Positions 6,006 through 8,781 of a stretch of DNA of 8,781 nucleotides are shown here, in pieces. The notes under the pieces are model-generated. The model made no database searches and had not been told where the DNA came from. It saw nothing but the letters and a program-made list of their open reading frames with translations. A program made the translations under genes and the position numbers. Every line of letters begins with the position of its first letter. The first letter of the stretch is position 1. Origin of the DNA: Lachnospiraceae bacterium (GTDB taxonomy: Bacteria > Bacillota > Clostridia > Lachnospirales > Lachnospiraceae); assembly GCA_017476305.1 (NCBI GenBank), contig JAFVAA010000741.1:1-8781 (forward strand). Reading direction: 5' to 3'.

Positions 6006-6958
6006 CACAATGCCTCCTTTAATTCTTTTATATCTTTTCTAAAACGACCAAAGCCTTCACTAAGTACCACACGAAGTAAACAAAGTAAAACAGTAAGCAA
6101 AGAGAGCCTGCCCCGAATATAGAGCCTTCCCAAAAGCTTTTTTTCCATAAAATCAGGAACAATCTCCACTCCGCCCCCATAATACGCATACAGACAGGCA
6201 AGAGCACCTAAAGCCTGTCCCGTCTGGCAGGGATCCCCCGTACCAAACTCTATGTATCCCTTTAAAACCTTTGGTTTTAATTTTTTTATTAAATGTACCA
6301 CATTATCCTTAATTATGCAAATCGTCTGCTTTGTATTTTCATCCTTTATAAATCGTCGTCCTTCTGCCGCCCAGTCTTTTTTCTCCTTCACTTTCCGAAA
6401 AAACTCCTGAATAGAAGAAAACGAAAAATTCCTTTTAAATTCACCTTTTCCCGTCCCCTCCTTCTGTTCTGCTGTTTCTAACACCGGAGAATCCTCTTTT
6501 TCCTGCTGTTCTGCTGCTTCTGACACCGGAGGATCCTCTTTTTCCTGCTGTTCTGCTGCTCCAGGCACCGGGGAGTCCACTCTTTCCTGCTGCCCCTCTG
6601 TCCGGGAAATGTCATCCCCTGCCACAGCTTCTTTGGAAGGGACATCCTCCGGACGCTTCTTCTCTGCCTTCCTTACGCTGCGCTTTCGAACCCTTTTCCC
6701 CTTCCTTCTGCGTCCGGGCTCTATCCCAAAGATCCGGAGATGAAACTGGAACCCACTATTTTCATAGGAAAACGGCACATAAACCAGAAAGAAAAGCCAC
6801 CGGACTACGCCCTTTACAAAAAGCTCCTCACCCTTTTCCAACGATACCTTATAGTGAATCGGACAAACGAGGAGCACTCCAAGCAAAAAAAGAAGGACGC
6901 CCAAAATAATCAAAAGTATAAATAGTATTTTCCAAATAATAGAAAGAACAAGCGTCAT
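6005..6958 (-). CDS. ytfI: DUF2953 domain-containing membrane protein (YtfI-like)
   Basis: This 317-aa protein has an N-terminal membrane helix (about residues 3-31) ending at LVCPIHYKVSLEKG. A strand-rich segment (NSGFQFHLRIFGIEPG) and a strongly basic stretch (about 82-100) follow. Next comes a Glu/Gln-rich linker with three 14-residue repeats (about 128-167). The conserved DUF2953 core GYIEFGTGDPCQTGQALG lies at about 234-251, continuing to YAYYGGGVEIVPDF. A hydrophobic segment near 283-299 and a basic amphipathic C-terminus end the protein. The ATG at 6958 is preferred because AAAGGAGGGG (6962-6971) precedes it; an upstream in-frame ATG at 6997 lacks a comparable site. The gene overlaps gerW by one base (TGATG). 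In Bacillus the same pair (ytfI-ytfJ) is linked to sporulation. No biochemical role is known. Confidence 0.9.
   Translation of the reverse strand: MTLVLSIIWKILFILLIILGVLLFLLGVLLVCPIHYKVSLEKGEELFVKGVVRWLFFLVYVPFSYENSGFQFHLRIFGIEPGRRRKGKRVRKRSVRKAEKKRPEDVPSKEAVAGDDISRTEGQQERVDSPVPGAAEQQEKEDPPVSEAAEQQEKEDSPVLETAEQKEGTGKGEFKRNFSFSSIQEFFRKVKEKKDWAAEGRRFIKDENTKQTICIIKDNVVHLIKKLKPKVLKGYIEFGTGDPCQTGQALGALACLYAYYGGGVEIVPDFMEKKLLGRLYIRGRLSLLTVLLCLLRVVLSEGFGRFRKDIKELKEAL
6461..6586 (-). repeat. Three tandem 42-bp repeats inside the DUF2953 gene
   Basis: Copies lie at 6461-6502, 6503-6544 and 6545-6586, with further decay beyond (CTGCTG at 6587). Each encodes a 14-residue unit of the type D-S/P-P-V-x-x-A-A-E-Q-Q-E-K-E. 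The period is a multiple of three, so copy number can change without a frameshift. The last two complete copies are the most alike, which suggests recent slippage or recombination. The repeat lies in the linker between the membrane anchor and the DUF2953 core. Confidence 0.9.
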
Positions 6959-7010
6959 GCTCCCCTCCTTTTCTTTTCTTCTCTTATCCGGAACCATATT
7001 CCGTTAATGA

Positions 7011-7334
7011 CTACTGAACTTCAAAGAAACGATGCATGCTTTCGGCGTCCACATCTCCATACTTAAGGTAAACATCCTTCGCCATCCGGCATAGAAGCTC
7101 CTCTGCAGACTCCATAGAAACCGCCAGCCCCACCACCTCCATCTGCCGCTCATGATAATACTGAAACCAGAACTCTCTGGAAGAATAAATATCCAGACAG
7201 TTTTTTTCATTCAGTGGCAGCGTCAGGACATAGCAATGCTTCACAAGCTTTTTCTGCTCCAGCATCCTCTTGTATTTCACAGGATTTTTCCCCACCTTTT
7301 CATCCATATAGATTTTTGAATTCCATTCAAACAC
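7011..7334 (-). CDS. Hypothetical protein, ~107 aa
   Basis: I do not recognise this family. The product (VFEWNSKIYMDEKVGKNPVK at the start, read as Met first) is a soluble mixed alpha/beta protein. A strand-like HCYVLTLPLNEKNCLDIYS is followed by the aromatic helix REFWFQYYHERQ, a second strand MEVVGLAVS, and a helix MESAEELLCRMAKDVYLKYG. There is no signal peptide, membrane span or known catalytic motif. The GTG at 7334 is the preferred start because a GGAGG site (7342-7346) lies 7 nt upstream. An in-frame ATG at 7355 with a weaker GGGAGAG site would add seven residues. It is followed after 52 nt by the DUF2953 gene on the same strand and may belong to the same transcript. The reading frame remains open upstream of the start except for a single TAG (7362-7364). 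Confidence 0.78.
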   Translation of the reverse strand: MFEWNSKIYMDEKVGKNPVKYKRMLEQKKLVKHCYVLTLPLNEKNCLDIYSSREFWFQYYHERQMEVVGLAVSMESAEELLCRMAKDVYLKYGDVDAESMHRFFEVQ

Positions 7335-7361
7335 ACATTCTCCTCCACTACACATTTTTCT

Positions 7362-7439
7362 CTACTCTCCCGTATGCCGGTAAAGCAACCGCTGTTCCCA
7401 TCCGTCATCTATGGAATGGTCACAAATGAATCCCCGCAT
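7362..7439 (-). CDS. Possible 25-aa small ORF coupled to the upstream gene (uncertain)
   Basis: An ATG overlaps the stop of the 337-aa gene as TAATG (7437-7441) and opens a 25-codon frame beginning MRGFICDHSIDDGWEQ and ending RHTGE before TAG at 7362-7364. The TAATG overlap is a classic arrangement for translational reinitiation. The ribosome site is weak (GGTG, 5 nt upstream). The frame is the same as that of the next gene, separated from it only by the TAG and two codons (AGA AAA). It could be a real miniprotein, the N-terminal part of the next protein cut off by a nonsense change, or chance. I cannot decide between these from one sequence. Confidence 0.35.
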   Translation of the reverse strand: MRGFICDHSIDDGWEQRLLYRHTGE

Positions 7440-8452
7440 TACTGCACCATGATATCGATCAAAAGCTGTTTGGAAGCGTACTTTTCCGCCTCATCTTCGC
7501 ACCGCCTCAGAGAATCCACGACATAATCAGCAATCTCCTGTGCATTCTTAAAAAAGACCGGCATTTTCCCTACGGTATTTGCCATCACGGCACGCCTGAC
7601 CATCCGGCTCTTTCCCTGGAAGAACGTTTTACAGTCTGACACAAGCTCTGCTGTCATCCGGTCTGCCAGCTCCTCTGTCACCTTTTCTTCCTCTCCTTTT
7701 TCCTCTAAATCCGCAAAAATACTGCTCGAAGTCAAAAGAAACAGTCTTTTTAGCAGCAGAAGCTCCTCTCTTTTCTGACATTCCTCCAGCACAGGAGCCT
7801 TCCCCTCCAGTATGTGGCCCAGTGCCGTTTCCGAAGCTCCTAATTCCTCAAAAAGAGTCTCCTGCTTTCCCTCGATCTTCACGAAAGATCCGCTCAGATA
7901 ATCCAAACGTTCCTCCTCAGAGGCATCAGATAATCCTGACTTTTCCCAGATATCACTATCCTTCCCACAGAACAAAGAAAGAATCCCCCGGATCACAGTC
8001 CTGCTATGCTGCCCCTCCATATCCTCCTCATTTTCTACGGAGCTTCCGGTCACGCACAGGATGTACATCTCATTTAAGAGCTGTCCAATCTGCATATACA
8101 GATCAGAAATGTCATTCAGCTTAGATGCCAGCGCCTCGATCTTCTCCGAATAAATCTGATACAGCTCATAGGAAATATTCTCATAATCCAGTTCCTCAAG
8201 CTCCTTTACGATCGAAGAAAACTCCGTAAAATACTTTCCCTCATTTTCATCCCGATAAAGCATGGCACTGGTGCGGAACATATATAAAAATCCGTCTAAT
8301 GAGCTTTTATCACTTCCCTTGTAAACGGAAATACTATCCTTAATGAGCTCATAATACTTCGTTCTGCTCATACGCATTGGAAGCTGTCCTATCGCAATAC
8401 GTATATTATCGCTCACAGCCGCGCTGTCCCTTCCGGATAAAATTAAACTCAT
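7439..8452 (-). CDS. Hypothetical protein, 337 aa, acidic and helical
   Basis: I do not recognise this protein. It starts MSLILSGRDSAAVSDNIRIA and appears soluble and almost wholly alpha-helical. The N-terminal third (about 26-135) has amphipathic helices including KYFTEFSSIVKELEELDYEN and EKIEALASKLNDISDLYMQI. A Glu-rich middle follows (140-265), with the leucine-rich stretch ELLLLKRLFLL at 230-240. The conserved-looking C-terminal segment RMVRRAVMANTVGKMPVFF runs from about 283. No ATPase, nuclease, DNA-binding or membrane motif is visible. The ATG at 8452 directly follows the TAG of the preceding gene, with AAAGGA a few nt upstream inside that gene, so the two are translated as a coupled pair and their products probably act together. 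The stop overlaps a possible small ORF (TAATG). Confidence 0.85.
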   Translation of the reverse strand: MSLILSGRDSAAVSDNIRIAIGQLPMRMSRTKYYELIKDSISVYKGSDKSSLDGFLYMFRTSAMLYRDENEGKYFTEFSSIVKELEELDYENISYELYQIYSEKIEALASKLNDISDLYMQIGQLLNEMYILCVTGSSVENEEDMEGQHSRTVIRGILSLFCGKDSDIWEKSGLSDASEEERLDYLSGSFVKIEGKQETLFEELGASETALGHILEGKAPVLEECQKREELLLLKRLFLLTSSSIFADLEEKGEEEKVTEELADRMTAELVSDCKTFFQGKSRMVRRAVMANTVGKMPVFFKNAQEIADYVVDSLRRCEDEAEKYASKQLLIDIMVQ

Positions 8453-8781
8453 CTAATCCTTTGCAAAAGCCTCGTCAGAGGGCAGCATCTCCTTGTCCTC
8501 GAACCTGTACTGAACTCTGTTCAGTATGTGCTCGTACACCACAATTTTATCCACATAAGCCGTCAAAACCCTCATCCTGGCGATAACCTCCTCACGCATG
8601 GATAAAAGCTCTGCTGCCATTTTCTCCCGTTCTTCACTGTTCGAATTTTGTTCAAAATAACATTCGATCTTTTCATTTAATGCATCCACGATATCATCTA
8701 CCGAATCAATATAAGGATTGATCCCCTCAGAAATCATCTCATAAAACATATAATACTCCAGCATCATTTTGATTTCCGCAT
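8453..8781 (-). CDS. Hypothetical protein, C-terminal ~109 codons (probably 5'-truncated by the window)
   Basis: The frame is open to the window edge and ends at TAG 8453-8455, directly before the ATG of the 337-aa gene. Visible sequence includes MLEYYMFYEMISEGINPYID, then a helix DDIVDALNEKIECYFEQ, and a long charged coiled-coil-like helix through EEREKMAAELLSMREEVIAR. It is soluble and helical with no motif I can name. An ATG at 8767 could be a start, giving 104 aa, but nothing resembling a Shine-Dalgarno site precedes it and the upstream codons (GCG GAA ATC AAA) read as plausible helix. A truncated longer protein is therefore more likely. Against that, ATGATG at 8762-8767 contains a TGA that could end a different upstream gene in an overlapping arrangement. 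Confidence 0.75.
   Translation of the reverse strand, partial: AEIKMMLEYYMFYEMISEGINPYIDSVDDIVDALNEKIECYFEQNSNSEEREKMAAELLSMREEVIARMRVLTAYVDKIVVYEHILNRVQYRFEDKEMLPSDEAFAKD

Noticed and set aside
6461..6586. Tandem 42-bp units as a CRISPR array
   Set aside because: The copies are directly adjacent without unique spacers and lie within an intact reading frame, so this is a coding minisatellite.
7004..7210. A 68-codon minus-strand ORF overlapping the ~107-aa gene in another frame
   Set aside because: It lacks a ribosome site, is Trp/Ser/Arg-rich, and is overlapped entirely by a frame with better start signals and protein-like composition.

Overview
The window reads as a chromosomal segment from a low-to-mid GC, endospore-forming Firmicute of the class Clostridia, most likely Lachnospiraceae. 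The support is a GerW/YtfJ-type sporulation protein paired with a DUF2953 (YtfI-like) protein, a Firmicutes-style Asp23/YloU - FakA/YloV - recG cluster beside rpmB, strong AAAGGAGG Shine-Dalgarno sites, and several proteins I cannot assign. The family-level assignment is inference. Almost every gene is on the minus strand, so the biological reading direction runs from base 8781 down to base 1.

Layout in transcription order. (1) 8781-7011: a block of unrecognised genes. It holds a helical protein that probably runs off the window edge, a 337-aa acidic helical protein that abuts it (TAG directly followed by ATG), a possible 25-codon ORF coupled by TAATG, and a ~107-aa protein. (2) 6958-5607: the DUF2953 membrane protein and GerW, coupled by a TGATG overlap. 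(3) 5600-5529: three closely packed hairpins, two with trinucleotide loops. (4) 5510-5085: rpmB as its own transcription unit, with an extended -10 promoter, a ~110-nt leader with repeated pairing segments, the 61-aa L28 gene, and a strong intrinsic terminator. (5) 4915-5052: the only convincing plus-strand gene, a 45-aa two-helix membrane miniprotein, transcribed towards rpmB and away from asp23. (6) 4870-670: the asp23-family / fakA-like / recG operon with its own promoter. (7) 669-1: a short intergenic region with a candidate promoter, then the first 159 codons of an unidentified protein that leaves the window.

Functionally, the operon in (6) links an Asp23-family envelope or stress protein, a fatty-acid kinase (FakA-type, which needs a FakB partner encoded elsewhere), and the RecG branch-migration helicase. 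The order matches the yloU-yloV-...-recG arrangement of Bacillus, but rpmB is codirectional here rather than divergent. The DUF2953-gerW pair belongs to spore formation and germination. The least explained parts are the unknown cluster at 7011-8781, the membrane miniprotein, and the repeat-rich rpmB leader with the adjacent hairpin array. I found no rRNA, tRNA, CRISPR array, insertion sequence, phage gene or recognised defence system.
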